DNA of 64,000 nt, from assembly GCA_951800645.1 (NCBI GenBank), contig CATOIK010000009.1, forward strand, positions 26,335 to 90,334. The letters are read 5' to 3'. Below, piece by piece: positions 34,468 to 43,525 of this stretch; the first letter of the stretch is position 1, and every line of letters starts with the position of its first letter. The stretch comes from an uncultured Eubacteriales bacterium (GTDB lineage: Bacteria; Bacillota; Clostridia; Lachnospirales; Lachnospiraceae). Both the position numbers and the translations under genes were made by a program. The notes beneath the pieces were generated by a model. That model made no database searches. It was not told the DNA's origin and saw only the letters and a list, made by a program, of their open reading frames with translations.

Positions 34468-34488
34468 GTTACTGTTCTGAACAATAAC
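34468..34488. promoter_or_regulatory. 21-bp palindrome in the PrsA-like leader, candidate operator
   Basis: GTTACTGTTC-T-GAACAATAAC is symmetric except for one pair and the centre. It sits just downstream of a -10 like TATACT (minus strand, 34501-34506), so a bound repressor would block the start. It does not match the LexA, Rex or Fur consensus. It could also fold as an RNA stem. Confidence 0.5.
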
Positions 34489-34577
34489 AGACTTTGTTAC
34501 AGTATAGCTCAAAATATGGATTTGCGCCACATGATTCCGAAGCGATTTTGCCATCCCATCTAACCTGGTCTCGCTCC

Positions 34578-37061
34578 TTACAGCCGCAGCTCTGCCCGGC
34601 TGCCGCCGCTCTTATCCTTTGTAACCACAATCTGACGGTCAATCCGGGCTTTTAACTCGCCTACATGGGAAATGATGCCCACCAGCCGGTTTCCCTCTGT
34701 CAGCCCGGCCAGAGCCTGCATGGCCTGATCCAGAGATTCCTCGTCCAGAGAGCCAAACCCCTCGTCAATAAACATGGTATCCAGGCGGACGCCTCCTGCC
34801 AGAGACTGGATCTCGTCAGAAAGTCCCAGGGCCAGAGACAAGGACGCCTTAAAGGATTCGCCGCCGGATAAGGTTTTTACACTGCGCTCCGTGCCGTTAT
34901 AGTGGTCGATAACATTTAACTCCAGGCCGGTCTGGCTCCGGTTCCCTGCTGCCTCCCTGCACCGTTTTAGCTCATACTGGCCGCCGGACATTACCATAAA
35001 ACGAGTGTTGGCACGGGCGATGATCCGGTCAAAATAATTCATCTGAACATAGGTTTCCAGCATAATTTTCTCTTTTCCTGCCACATTTCCATTCGCTGTA
35101 TTGGAAAGGGCCTTAACCCAGGACCATCGTTTTTCCAGCTCCAAAAGCTTTGCAGATTTTGCTTCCAGATTGTGAAGCACCCTGCTGTTGGTCTCCTCCC
35201 GGCTGTAAACAGTCCGGAGAAGGCCAGTCAGAGATTTTTCCTGGGCCGCCTGCTCCTGCCTGCGCCGTTCTTCTTCATCCAGATGAATCCGGCTCTCTTC
35301 CTCGGACCGGGCCCTTAGCTGCCGCCTGGTTTCCTGCAATACGCCGTCTAAGGATGCAAGACGGTTCTGCTCTGCCGCCATACGCTCCCGAACATCCTTT
35401 ACGCCAGCCTCCATCCTTGGAATCTCCCGCGCCAGCCTATCCTTCCGGGCCATACGCCCTTCCTCCAGGGCAATTTTCCGGTTCCAGTCCTGCAGTGCTT
35501 TTCTTTCTTCTGCCAACAGTCCCGAAATCTGCCCTGCTATGTTTTCCGGGCTGCCGGCTTCCCTGCAGCCGCCCTCTTGAAAATCAACTTCCTGGCTGTC
35601 CGTTTCCCCACAGGTTACTTCCTTCCACCGCTCCCAAAGGGCTTCTTTTAACTGGGTCCGCTGGCCCAAAATCTGAGCGCAGGCTTCACTGGCTTTTCTG
35701 GCCTTTTGAACTGCTTCTTCAGACGCCTGTTTGGCAGCTTTTAACTGGGCCTCCGACGGCGCATGCTCCGACACAGCAGCCAGACTGGGATGATGGGTGG
35801 AGCCGCATACCGGACATGGCTCCCCTTCCTTTAAGTTCCGGGCCAGGATTCCTGCCTGCTCGTCTAAAAAGGCCCGCTCCAGCTTCATAGCTTCTGCCTG
35901 GCTTCGGTCTGCCTGCTCCGCCAGGCGGCGGTAATCCGTTTCTGTCTGCCCTGCTGCGCTTGACAGCCTGTCATATTCTGCTGCCATATTCCGCAGAGCT
36001 TCCATCTGCCGAATGCGGCCTTCCGTCTCTTTTCCGGCTGCCTCCAGACGCACCTTTTCTTCACCTGCGTCTGCCAGGGACTGCAGCTCTGCCTGAGCAG
36101 ACGCCAGAAGCTCTAACCCCTGTTTTTCTTCTGCCGAAAGCTTCTTAAAGGCCTTCTCTCCCCGGTTTAAATCCTCCTGCAGCCCGGCTTCCTTCTCCAT
36201 CAGGCTCCGTCTGGCCTTCTCATTTTCCGCTGCCTTTCCCAGAGTCTGGTTCACCAGCTCCAACTGCTGCCGGACGGTTTCCAAATCCTGCTCAAGCTGC
36301 TGCCGGACGGCTCTATCTTCTTCCAGAATCCGGCCAATCAGCTCCATCACCTGAGCTGTCATCATTTCCCCTGCCTGGGCTTTTCCAAGGTCTTCTTTAT
36401 AAGCAGAACCGTCCCCGCAGACTGCGCCGCCAATGTCCTGGCCGATGCTTCGCCCGGCCTCCTGACACCAGTCCCGCAAAACGCCAGACTCCTGCTTTAG
36501 CTTCTCCTGCAATACCTGATACCGCCCGGTCTGAAAAATTTCCCGGAAGATCTTTTTCCGCTCCTCTGTAGGAGCCAGTAAAAGCTTCAGGAAATCCCCC
36601 TGGGCAATCATGGCGATCTGCAGGAACTGGCTCCGGTCAATGCCGATGATTTTTCGGATTTCTCCGCTTACCTCCCTGGTTTTCGTCACAATCCTGCCGT
36701 CTGGGAAAATCAGCTCTGCATCTGCCTTCTGGACGACCAGCTTGTCTCCCCGCCTGGAAGGCCGCTCATACTCTGGATTTCTCCGGACAATATACTGCTT
36801 TCCGCCGTAGTCAAACACCAGCTCCACCTCTGTGGGAACCTCCGGGTCTGCATATTTGGAACGGAACATTACCGGCTCTCTGGCGCTGCCGCTGGCCTCT
36901 CCGTAAAGAGCAAACACAATCGCGTCAAAAATCGTAGTTTTTCCAGCTCCTGTATCCCCGGTAATCAGGTACAGTCCCCTTTGCCCCAGCTTTTCCAAAT
37001 CCAGTTCCATCTGACCGGCATAAGGGCCAAATGCTGAAATCCTCAGTTTTACCGGTCTCAT
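34578..37061 (-). CDS. sbcC: exonuclease SbcC (Rad50-like ATPase)
   Basis: 827 residues. Walker A GDTGAGKTT (35-43), two long coiled-coil arms rich in Glu, Lys, Arg and Gln, a zinc hook CPVC near residue 416, then signature LSGGESFKASLSLALGLSD and Walker B MFIDEGFGSLDEESL near the C-terminus. It forms the SbcCD complex that opens hairpins and processes double-strand ends. It is shorter than E. coli SbcC (over 1000) but normal for Clostridia. Its ATG overlaps the sbcD stop by four bases. Confidence 0.93.
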   Translation of the reverse strand: MRPVKLRISAFGPYAGQMELDLEKLGQRGLYLITGDTGAGKTTIFDAIVFALYGEASGSAREPVMFRSKYADPEVPTEVELVFDYGGKQYIVRRNPEYERPSRRGDKLVVQKADAELIFPDGRIVTKTREVSGEIRKIIGIDRSQFLQIAMIAQGDFLKLLLAPTEERKKIFREIFQTGRYQVLQEKLKQESGVLRDWCQEAGRSIGQDIGGAVCGDGSAYKEDLGKAQAGEMMTAQVMELIGRILEEDRAVRQQLEQDLETVRQQLELVNQTLGKAAENEKARRSLMEKEAGLQEDLNRGEKAFKKLSAEEKQGLELLASAQAELQSLADAGEEKVRLEAAGKETEGRIRQMEALRNMAAEYDRLSSAAGQTETDYRRLAEQADRSQAEAMKLERAFLDEQAGILARNLKEGEPCPVCGSTHHPSLAAVSEHAPSEAQLKAAKQASEEAVQKARKASEACAQILGQRTQLKEALWERWKEVTCGETDSQEVDFQEGGCREAGSPENIAGQISGLLAEERKALQDWNRKIALEEGRMARKDRLAREIPRMEAGVKDVRERMAAEQNRLASLDGVLQETRRQLRARSEEESRIHLDEEERRRQEQAAQEKSLTGLLRTVYSREETNSRVLHNLEAKSAKLLELEKRWSWVKALSNTANGNVAGKEKIMLETYVQMNYFDRIIARANTRFMVMSGGQYELKRCREAAGNRSQTGLELNVIDHYNGTERSVKTLSGGESFKASLSLALGLSDEIQSLAGGVRLDTMFIDEGFGSLDEESLDQAMQALAGLTEGNRLVGIISHVGELKARIDRQIVVTKDKSGGSRAELRL

Positions 37062-38221
37062 GGCTCATCCTCCCACACCTGCTTCATCAGTGTTTCCACA
37101 AAGGCCTGCTGCGCTTCGCTCATCTTCTGGTTATTCTGCTTCTCATAAAAATCCCCGAACAGCTCCACAGGAGACTGCTCCCGTTCATCCGGCGCCTCAA
37201 TAACCGAAAATCCGCCCTGGGTGCGGCGGTTATCATAGCTTAGCTTCATCAGGTTGTGATAGATGGTCCGCAGCCTGGCTGCCCCCTCTGGAATATCCTC
37301 CTCGTCTGTCAGGATTATATGGACATAATCCTCCTGCCAGGATGTGTTTTCATAAAAGGATTTTAAGGTCACTTCCTCATAGGAGCCCCGCAGCTCCACC
37401 AGATCCCGTTTCGGTCTCAAAGGCACAGCGCGCACCTGAACCGCTGCATATCCGGCTTCAGAATCCACCGGGCTGGCCCCCAGCTCCACTACTGTCACAG
37501 ACTTTTCGTGGCTGGCCTCGGAAAAGGAATATTTAAGCGGCGTGCCGCAGTAGCGAATCCGCCCTTCCTTCATATTCTGGGGACGATGAATATGGCCCAG
37601 GGCCACATAATCAAAGCCGTCAAAAACTGCTGCGTCTACATTGTCTGTCCCCCCAATGCTCACTTCCTCCGAATCAGACCGCTCTGCCCCGGTAACAAAC
37701 TGATGGGTAACAAGCAGCTTCCGCTCTCCAGGCTGCAGCTCCATGTGGGTCACTGCCGCCTGGACCGCATCCGTATAGGAATGAATTTCTTCCTCCGGAA
37801 AGCAGGCCCGCACAAGAGCCGGCTTTACAAAAGGCAGCATAAACACATGAACCGGCCCCCATTCATCCTGTAAGGTTACCGGCGCTACCTGGCCGTCATA
37901 AACCGGAGCCAGATGGACGCCGCTTTTATTCATCAGCCGGTTTCCGAAGGCTACCCGCTCGGCGGAATCGTGATTTCCGCTGATGACAAACACCTGCAGC
38001 TTCCGCTCCGATAACTGCCACAAAAAATCATCCCACAGCCGGACTGCTTCTGCCGGCGGCACCGGCCGGTCGTAAAGGTCTCCGGCAATCAGAACCCCAT
38101 CCGGCTGCTCTGTATCGATGACCTTTAAAATCTCTGCCAATATATACTCCTGATCCTCCATCATGGAAAAGCCGTTGACCCGCTTTCCCAAATGCAGATC
38201 TGACAAATGGACAAACTTCAC
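37058..38221 (-). CDS. sbcD: exonuclease SbcD (Mre11-like nuclease)
   Basis: 387 residues. Calcineurin-type motifs in order: SDLHLGKR (Asp8, His10), AGDLYDR, SGNHDSAERV, VTHQFV and LGHIHRPQ, which bind two Mn2+ ions. The C-terminal capping domain is present. The 4-base overlap with sbcC and 18-base gap from the HAD gene indicate one transcript HAD-sbcD-sbcC. Confidence 0.95.
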   Translation of the reverse strand: MKFVHLSDLHLGKRVNGFSMMEDQEYILAEILKVIDTEQPDGVLIAGDLYDRPVPPAEAVRLWDDFLWQLSERKLQVFVISGNHDSAERVAFGNRLMNKSGVHLAPVYDGQVAPVTLQDEWGPVHVFMLPFVKPALVRACFPEEEIHSYTDAVQAAVTHMELQPGERKLLVTHQFVTGAERSDSEEVSIGGTDNVDAAVFDGFDYVALGHIHRPQNMKEGRIRYCGTPLKYSFSEASHEKSVTVVELGASPVDSEAGYAAVQVRAVPLRPKRDLVELRGSYEEVTLKSFYENTSWQEDYVHIILTDEEDIPEGAARLRTIYHNLMKLSYDNRRTQGGFSVIEAPDEREQSPVELFGDFYEKQNNQKMSEAQQAFVETLMKQVWEDEP

Positions 38222-38239
38222 CCAATCTTCCTCCCAGCG

Positions 38240-39022
38240 TTACAAAAGCAGCTTTAACACCTTCAGCACCCCGTCCCTCACATTGGCGTCTGCCTGGAAC
38301 CGGGCTTCTGCCTTTACCTCCGGTCTGGCATTGCCGATGGCAAAGCTGTAATAAGCCTGCTTTAACATTTCCATATCGTTTAACTGATCCCCAAACACGA
38401 TGGTTTCCCTGGGAGTAATCTGCAGGCTGTCCTGCAAAAGTTTCACAGCCTCCCCTTTGTTGACGCCGTTTGCCATACAGTCCAGCCACATATCTCCGGA
38501 AATAGTCATTTTCAGCCGGTGACCGTACTTTTCCCGAAGCCCCTTTGCAGCCGCCTCCACCTGGGATTTTTTATAGGCAGACAGCTTGATAAACTCATCC
38601 TCCACCTCCAGCAGATCCGGAACCCGTTTTACCCGGAACTTGTAGCCTTCCACCAGCCAGCGGTAAAAGTTATCGTCATCCTGATCCATATACACCACAT
38701 CCGGTCCGCTAAGCAGGGCAGTCAGCCCCTCCGCCCGGATGTCCCGGATCATCTCCCGAACCAGATCCCTGTCAATGGGATTGACAAACAACCGCCGCCC
38801 GCACATGCCCACATAGGCTCCGTTGTCCGACAGATAAAAAATCTTCTCTTTGATTGGCTCAAACACCGCCTCAATACTGGCCCACTGCCGCCCGCTGGCT
38901 GCTGCAAACTGCATTCCCCGCTGCCGCAGCTTTAAAATCACCTCAAACAGCTCCGGATTCAGCTGATTTCCGCCGTCCTCCAGCAAGGTTCCGTCAATAT
39001 CCGATACCACCAGTTTTATCAT
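38240..39022 (-). CDS. Cof-type HAD-superfamily phosphatase
   Basis: 260 residues. HAD motif I VSDIDGTLLED, motif II in AASGRQ, and motif IV VFGDQLNDMEML, with the large IIB cap between. Such enzymes dephosphorylate sugar phosphates, FMN or pyridoxal phosphate; the substrate cannot be read here. It leads the sbcDC transcript, a link with no known meaning. Confidence 0.9.
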   Translation of the reverse strand: MIKLVVSDIDGTLLEDGGNQLNPELFEVILKLRQRGMQFAAASGRQWASIEAVFEPIKEKIFYLSDNGAYVGMCGRRLFVNPIDRDLVREMIRDIRAEGLTALLSGPDVVYMDQDDDNFYRWLVEGYKFRVKRVPDLLEVEDEFIKLSAYKKSQVEAAAKGLREKYGHRLKMTISGDMWLDCMANGVNKGEAVKLLQDSLQITPRETIVFGDQLNDMEMLKQAYYSFAIGNARPEVKAEARFQADANVRDGVLKVLKLLL

Positions 39023-39114
39023 AAACGATTGTCTCCTTATTTTTCAAATTCCGCGCTAAGTCTATTTTGACCAGTTTGGGAAAGGATGTCAATATTTTTT
39101 CCCTCTATTTTGAA

Positions 39115-39179
39115 AGAAAAAACCCTCTCCTGCCAGGGAAACCTGTTAAAGCGGTTTATTCCCCATGACAAAAGAGGGT
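39115..39179 (-). terminator. terminator after diaminopimelate dehydrogenase
   Basis: ACCCTCT (39173-39179 on the minus strand) pairs with AGAGGGT (39122-39128) at the base of a longer branched stem, followed by TTTTTTC. It ends the leftward ddh transcript. Confidence 0.7.
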
Positions 39180-39191
39180 CATGATTTTCAT

Positions 39192-40178
39192 TTACAGCAG
39201 ATGAGCCCGCAGTTCTTCTCCGCTCTTGGGAGAAAGGTAAGCCGGAGCAATGTCAAACACCGTCTTGCAGCCGGTTTGTCCTTCCTGGTTCATGCGAACC
39301 GCAGCCCGGGCATAGGCGGCAATAACGGAAGCGGTAAACTCCGGATTTGAATCCAGCTTTAAGCTGTACTCGATCACATGGCCATGCTCCCGATTCAGGC
39401 CGCTTACGCCAGTGCGGATGACGCATCCGCCGTGAGGCAGACCGCTGTGGTTTTGCTTCATCTCCTCCTCAGTGATGAAGTGAACCGTAGTATCGTAATC
39501 TGCAAAGTAATTGGGCATGGTTTTGATCTCCTGCTCAATTCTTGCTAAATCTGCTCCTTCCTCAGCTACCACGAAGCACTCTCTGGTATGCTTCTGGCGG
39601 GTGGTAAGTTCCGGATTCTCGCCCTTTCTCACAGACTCCACTGCCGACTGCACCGGAATGGTATACTGTCTGCAGTCCTTTACACCTTCAATCCGGCGCA
39701 CTGCGTCTGAGTGGCCCTGGCTGACCCCACGGCCCCAGAAGGTGTAATCCCGGCCTTCCGGCAGCACGCAGTTGGCGTACAGACGGTTTAAAGAGAACAT
39801 GCCCGGATCCCAGCCGCAGGAAATAACTGCCACCTTACCACCCTTCCTGGCAGTCTCGTCTGTTGCAGCAAAATGCTCCGGAATTTTTGCGTGGGTGTCA
39901 AAGCTGTCCACCACATTATACAGGGAAGCATAGTGGGGTGTCTGCACCGGCAAATCCGTAGCGCTGCCGCCGCAGAGAATCAGCACATCAATATCATCCT
40001 GCATGTGCTCCAGCTCATCCGCATGCAGCACCTTCACACCTGCAGTCCGCACCGTTACGGATTCCGGACCTCTGCGGGTAAACACAGCCGCCAGCTCCAT
40101 GTCCGGGTTTTGAGCAATGGCGCTTTCCACGCCTCGTCCCAGGTTGCCATAGCCTAAAATTCCCACTCTTATGCTCAT
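39192..40178 (-). CDS. ddh: meso-diaminopimelate D-dehydrogenase
   Basis: 328 residues, the family length. It makes meso-2,6-diaminopimelate from tetrahydrodipicolinate, ammonia and NADPH in one step, for lysine and cell wall. Rossmann motif VGILGYGNLGRGVE, then FTRRG (NADPH phosphate), SCGWDPGMFSLNR near 140, WGRGVSQGHSDAVRR near 165, all diagnostic. ATG 40178 has GGAGGGACA upstream; the longer frame to 40238 crosses the promoter and is rejected. Confidence 0.94.
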   Translation of the reverse strand: MSIRVGILGYGNLGRGVESAIAQNPDMELAAVFTRRGPESVTVRTAGVKVLHADELEHMQDDIDVLILCGGSATDLPVQTPHYASLYNVVDSFDTHAKIPEHFAATDETARKGGKVAVISCGWDPGMFSLNRLYANCVLPEGRDYTFWGRGVSQGHSDAVRRIEGVKDCRQYTIPVQSAVESVRKGENPELTTRQKHTRECFVVAEEGADLARIEQEIKTMPNYFADYDTTVHFITEEEMKQNHSGLPHGGCVIRTGVSGLNREHGHVIEYSLKLDSNPEFTASVIAAYARAAVRMNQEGQTGCKTVFDIAPAYLSPKSGEELRAHLL

Positions 40179-40228
40179 AAAATGTCCCTCCATCTTACTT
40201 GAAAAAGCCAATAAACAAGATGGAAAAA

Positions 40229-40282
40229 AGTATAGCACAGGGAGAGGCGGGAGGCAACTAAAATTTGTATAAATCCCGCCTC
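40229..40282 (-). promoter_or_regulatory. ddh promoter with overlapping inverted repeat
   Basis: On the minus strand TTGCCT (40252-40257), 17 bases, TATACT (40229-40234). GAGGCGGGA (40244-40252) and TCCCGCCTC (40274-40282) form a 9-bp inverted repeat with one arm touching the -35 box, a layout that suits a repressor. The rest of 40283-40500 contains no gene or other signal that I can see. No lysine riboswitch was recognised. Confidence 0.5.
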
Positions 40283-40503
40283 ACCTGGCATTTCTCCCCA
40301 TCATATTTATTCTGTGTCCATTGTTTCTTTTTCACAGGATTTTCAAACCTGTTTTTATATCTGCCTTGCAATAGACCGAGTCAGCCAAAAACCTTTTGAA
40401 AGATAAGCGTTATGCAGATCTGGAAAAGGGAACGATCGGACCAGTTCCCAGGTGACAATTAAACTATTTGCGGCAAATCCGCTTAAATATCCATCCAATA
40501 TGA

Positions 40504-40594
40504 TTGAAAAAGAGGATTCCTTATGCTATACTTTATATTTGCGTTGGACTCTTTCTTTATTTTAAAAGGAGTCCCAAACATGAATAAAATCTAA
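40504..40594 (+). promoter_or_regulatory. ychF promoter and leader with a four-codon upstream frame
   Basis: TTGAAA (40504-40509), 17 bases, TATACT (40527-40532). The leader of about 135 bases holds AAAAGGAG followed by ATG AAT AAA ATC TAA (40580-40594), a possible tiny upstream frame about 80 bases before ychF. Confidence 0.55.
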
Positions 40595-40673
40595 AAGAGA
40601 AATAGCTTAAATAAAATTTACAGAAAGGCAGGAGCTCTTTATTCACCGGGTTCCTGGACAGGTAAAAGGAAAC

Positions 40674-41771
40674 ATGAAACTAGGTATCGTGGGACTGCCT
40701 AATGTAGGCAAAAGCACCCTTTTCAATTCCCTGACAAAGGCCGGCGCAGAATCTGCCAACTATCCCTTCTGCACCATTGACCCTAATGTAGGCGTGGTGC
40801 CGGTTCCAGACAGGCGGCTGAAGCTTTTGGGAGATTTATATCATTCCAAGAAAGTAACTCCGGCAGTCATCGAGTTTGTGGACATTGCAGGTCTGGTAAA
40901 AGGCGCGTCCAAGGGCGAGGGCCTGGGAAACCAGTTTTTGGCCAACATCCGGGAGGTAGACGCCATCGTTCATGTAGTGCGCTGCTTTGAGGACGCCAAT
41001 GTTATTCATGTGGAAGGAAGCATAGACCCGCTGCGGGATATTGAGACCATCAACCTGGAGCTGATTTTTTCTGATCTGGAGATTCTGGAACGCCGCATTG
41101 CAAAAACCACCCGCTCTGCCATGAACGACAAATCTCTGGCAAAGGAGCTGGAGATTTTAAAAGAGCTGAAGGTCATCTTAGAAGACGGCAAGCTGGCCTG
41201 CACCTATGAAAACGACGACGAGGATGTGATGGCTTTTGTCAACAGCTTAAATCTTCTGACCTGCAAGCCGGTGATCTTTGCCGCCAATGTGGCTGAGGAT
41301 GATTTAGCCGATGACGGCGCTTCCAATCCGCATGTGGACGCAGTCCGGAAATTTGCATCTGAAAATGGTTCCGGCGTCTTTGTTATCTCTGCCCAGATTG
41401 AGCAGGAAATTGCAGAGCTGGACGATGATGAAAAGCAGGAATACTTAGAAGCTCTGGGCCTTTCCGAGTCTGGTCTGGATAAGCTGATTGCCGCCAGCTA
41501 CCGGCTGCTGGGCCTGATCAGCTACTTAACCTCCGGCGAGGACGAAACCCGTGCCTGGACCATCAAGATAGGCACCAAGGCGCCCCAGGCTGCCGGAAAA
41601 ATCCACTCTGACTTTGAGCGGGGCTTTATCCGGGCCGAGGTAGTCAACTATCAGGATCTGTTAGACTGCGGCACCTACGCCAAGGCAAAAGAAAAAGGCC
41701 TGGTTGGCCTGGAAGGAAAAGATTATGTTGTAAAAGACGGAGATGTGATCCTGTTCCGCTTCAATGTATAA
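40674..41771 (+). CDS. ychF: ribosome-binding ATPase YchF (Obg-like)
   Basis: 365 residues. G1 motif [12 protein letters not shown], switch motif [20 protein letters not shown], a G4 variant (AANVAE instead of NKxD) that favours ATP over GTP, and the C-terminal TGS domain. Universally conserved translation-associated factor. ATG 40674 follows AAAAGGAA. Monocistronic. Confidence 0.97.
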   Translation: MKLGIVGLPNVGKSTLFNSLTKAGAESANYPFCTIDPNVGVVPVPDRRLKLLGDLYHSKKVTPAVIEFVDIAGLVKGASKGEGLGNQFLANIREVDAIVHVVRCFEDANVIHVEGSIDPLRDIETINLELIFSDLEILERRIAKTTRSAMNDKSLAKELEILKELKVILEDGKLACTYENDDEDVMAFVNSLNLLTCKPVIFAANVAEDDLADDGASNPHVDAVRKFASENGSGVFVISAQIEQEIAELDDDEKQEYLEALGLSESGLDKLIAASYRLLGLISYLTSGEDETRAWTIKIGTKAPQAAGKIHSDFERGFIRAEVVNYQDLLDCGTYAKAKEKGLVGLEGKDYVVKDGDVILFRFNV

Positions 41772-41807
41772 TCAAATACAGAACCTATCAAAAAAAAGAT
41801 GCCGCAA

Positions 41808-41860
41808 GGCAGCTACGCATAAAACAATATCAACCATCTGACGGAAACAGAGTAGCTGCC
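41808..41860 (+). other. inverted repeat downstream of ychF
   Basis: GGCAGCTAC (41808-41816) and GTAGCTGCC (41852-41860) can pair across 35 bases in the 3' region of ychF. No T-run follows. The 273-base gap between ychF and pyruvate kinase holds this and the next hairpin, and no gene. Confidence 0.4.
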
Positions 41861-41912
41861 ATACAGGGGTGCGAAAAGGCGGGTAGGAAGCAACATTCCA
41901 TAATCAATCAAG

Positions 41913-41958
41913 GGGCCGTTGCAAAATAGATGAATAATTATCTATTTTGCAACGGCCC
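41913..41958. terminator. long hairpin between ychF and pyruvate kinase
   Basis: GGGCCGTTGCAAAATAGAT (41913-41931) pairs perfectly with its complement at 41940-41958 around an 8-base loop. It lies between the convergent genes and probably terminates both. Confidence 0.75.
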
Positions 41959-42044
41959 TTTCCCGAAAACGATCTTATGCTACTTTATGCGTGCCACTCA
42001 CAGCATCCCTTTTTCTTGTATCTTCTTTCATTATCAGCCTGTTA

Positions 42045-43481
42045 TCAGTCTACAGTCACCACACGCATAATATTGGTGTGAGCCGCCGGAGCATGGCGGC
42101 TGGTTCTGGTTACCACCCCTGCGGTTACCACAGCCAGATCGCCGTTTTCAATAATGTTCTTCTCTTTCAGAAGATCTACGGATGCCTCAATCAGGGCGTC
42201 TGTAGACTCAGCCCGCTTTGCCTGGAACGGACGCACGCCCCAGTAAATCTGCATCTGGCGTACAGCCGCTGCGCTGGGGGATAAGCCGATCACCTGCACC
42301 TCCGGTCTCCACTTGGAAAGCTGACGAGTAGTAAATCCGCTGATAGACGGAGCAATGATTACCTTGGCGTTTAAGGTGCGGGCAGTCGCCACGGTGGAGC
42401 GGCAAACCGCATTGGAAATATCGTTGGCGCTCTCCTCGTTTACCTTTTTCTGGCGGTATGCCTCGCAGTCTAAATGGCGCTCAGAGGTTTCGCAAATCTC
42501 CTTCATCATTTTCAACGCCTCTACCGGATATTTGCCCATGGCCGTCTCGCCGGACAGCATGACTGCGTCAGTGCCGTCATAAACAGCGTTTGCTACATCC
42601 GTAACCTCTGCACGGGTAGGCCTGGGGTTGCGGATCATGGAATCCAGCATCTGGGTAGCGGTAATAACCGGCTTAAAAGCGGCGTTGCACTTGTCGATAA
42701 TCATCTTCTGGATGTGGGGCACCTCCTGAGGCGGAATCTCCACGCCCATGTCGCCCCTGGCTACCATGATGCCATCGCTGGCCTCAATGATGGCATCCAG
42801 ATTATCAATGCCCTCTGCATTCTCAATCTTTGCAATAACCTGAATGGGGGAGCCGGTTTCGTTTAAGATTTCCCGGATCTCCCGGATTGCGTCTGCAGTG
42901 CGGACAAAGGAAGCTGCGATAAAGTCAAATTCCTGGGCTATACCGAAACGAATATCCTCTTTATCTTTGTCTGTCAGAGCCGGCAGCTTAATCTTTACAT
43001 TGGGCACATTGACACCCTTTTTCTCTCCCAGCTCGCCGCCGTTGATTACCTTACAGGTAATCTCAGTGCCCTTTACTCCCTGAACCTCCAGCTCAATTAA
43101 GCCGTCGTCAATCAGAATCCGGTTCCCGGCAGCAACATCCTCATTCAGGCCGCTGTAGTTAATATATACCCTGGTGCTGTCTCCCACTATTTCCTCAGTA
43201 GTCAGCACAAAAGTCTGACCTGCCTGAAGGGAAACCTTCTTTCCATCCAGCAAAAGGCCGGTACGGATTTCCGGGCCCTTCGTATCCAACAGAGCCGCAA
43301 TGGGAAGGCCGGTCTCCTCCCGGATGCTCTTTAGCATATCCAGACGCATCTTCTGTTCTTCATAATCTCCGTGGGAAAAGTTAAACCTGGCAATGTCCAT
43401 GCCGTTTAAAGCCAGGGCCTTCATCAGTTCCCGGTCATTGGTGTTAGGTCCCATGGTGCATACGATTTTTGTTTTTTTCAT
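42045..43481 (-). CDS. pyk: pyruvate kinase
   Basis: 478 residues, last step of glycolysis. NFSHGDYEEQ near 37, KGPEIRTG near 70, catalytic Lys/Glu segment KIENAEGI near 215, MVARGDMGVEIP near 240, and TRAEVTDVANAVYDGTDAVM near 290. The common C-terminal allosteric domain is present, without the extra PEP-synthase-like domain of Bacillus enzymes. ATG 43481 has GGAGAGCAG upstream; the frame is open to 43523 without a site. It lies 44 bases after the rhomboid-like gene. Confidence 0.97.
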   Translation of the reverse strand: MKKTKIVCTMGPNTNDRELMKALALNGMDIARFNFSHGDYEEQKMRLDMLKSIREETGLPIAALLDTKGPEIRTGLLLDGKKVSLQAGQTFVLTTEEIVGDSTRVYINYSGLNEDVAAGNRILIDDGLIELEVQGVKGTEITCKVINGGELGEKKGVNVPNVKIKLPALTDKDKEDIRFGIAQEFDFIAASFVRTADAIREIREILNETGSPIQVIAKIENAEGIDNLDAIIEASDGIMVARGDMGVEIPPQEVPHIQKMIIDKCNAAFKPVITATQMLDSMIRNPRPTRAEVTDVANAVYDGTDAVMLSGETAMGKYPVEALKMMKEICETSERHLDCEAYRQKKVNEESANDISNAVCRSTVATARTLNAKVIIAPSISGFTTRQLSKWRPEVQVIGLSPSAAAVRQMQIYWGVRPFQAKRAESTDALIEASVDLLKEKNIIENGDLAVVTAGVVTRTSRHAPAAHTNIMRVVTVD

Positions 43482-43525
43482 AACTGCTCTCCTTGTTTGT
43501 GTTGTATCGCTTGATGTCCCCAAGA

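Noticed and set aside
34468..34488. LexA box at the PrsA-like gene
   Set aside because: The Gram-positive LexA site has GAAC before GTTC with a spacer; here the order is GTTC then GAAC, and no SOS gene follows.
34578..37061. Truncated or frameshifted sbcC
   Set aside because: Walker A, hook, signature and Walker B are all in frame. The short length reflects short coiled coils, as in other Clostridia.
40179..40673. Lysine riboswitch or small RNA gene in the 495-base gap between ddh and ychF
   Set aside because: No lysine riboswitch core was recognised, and the predicted ddh start lies about 50 bases from its promoter, too short for one. The rest of the gap shows only the two promoters and the short upstream frame.
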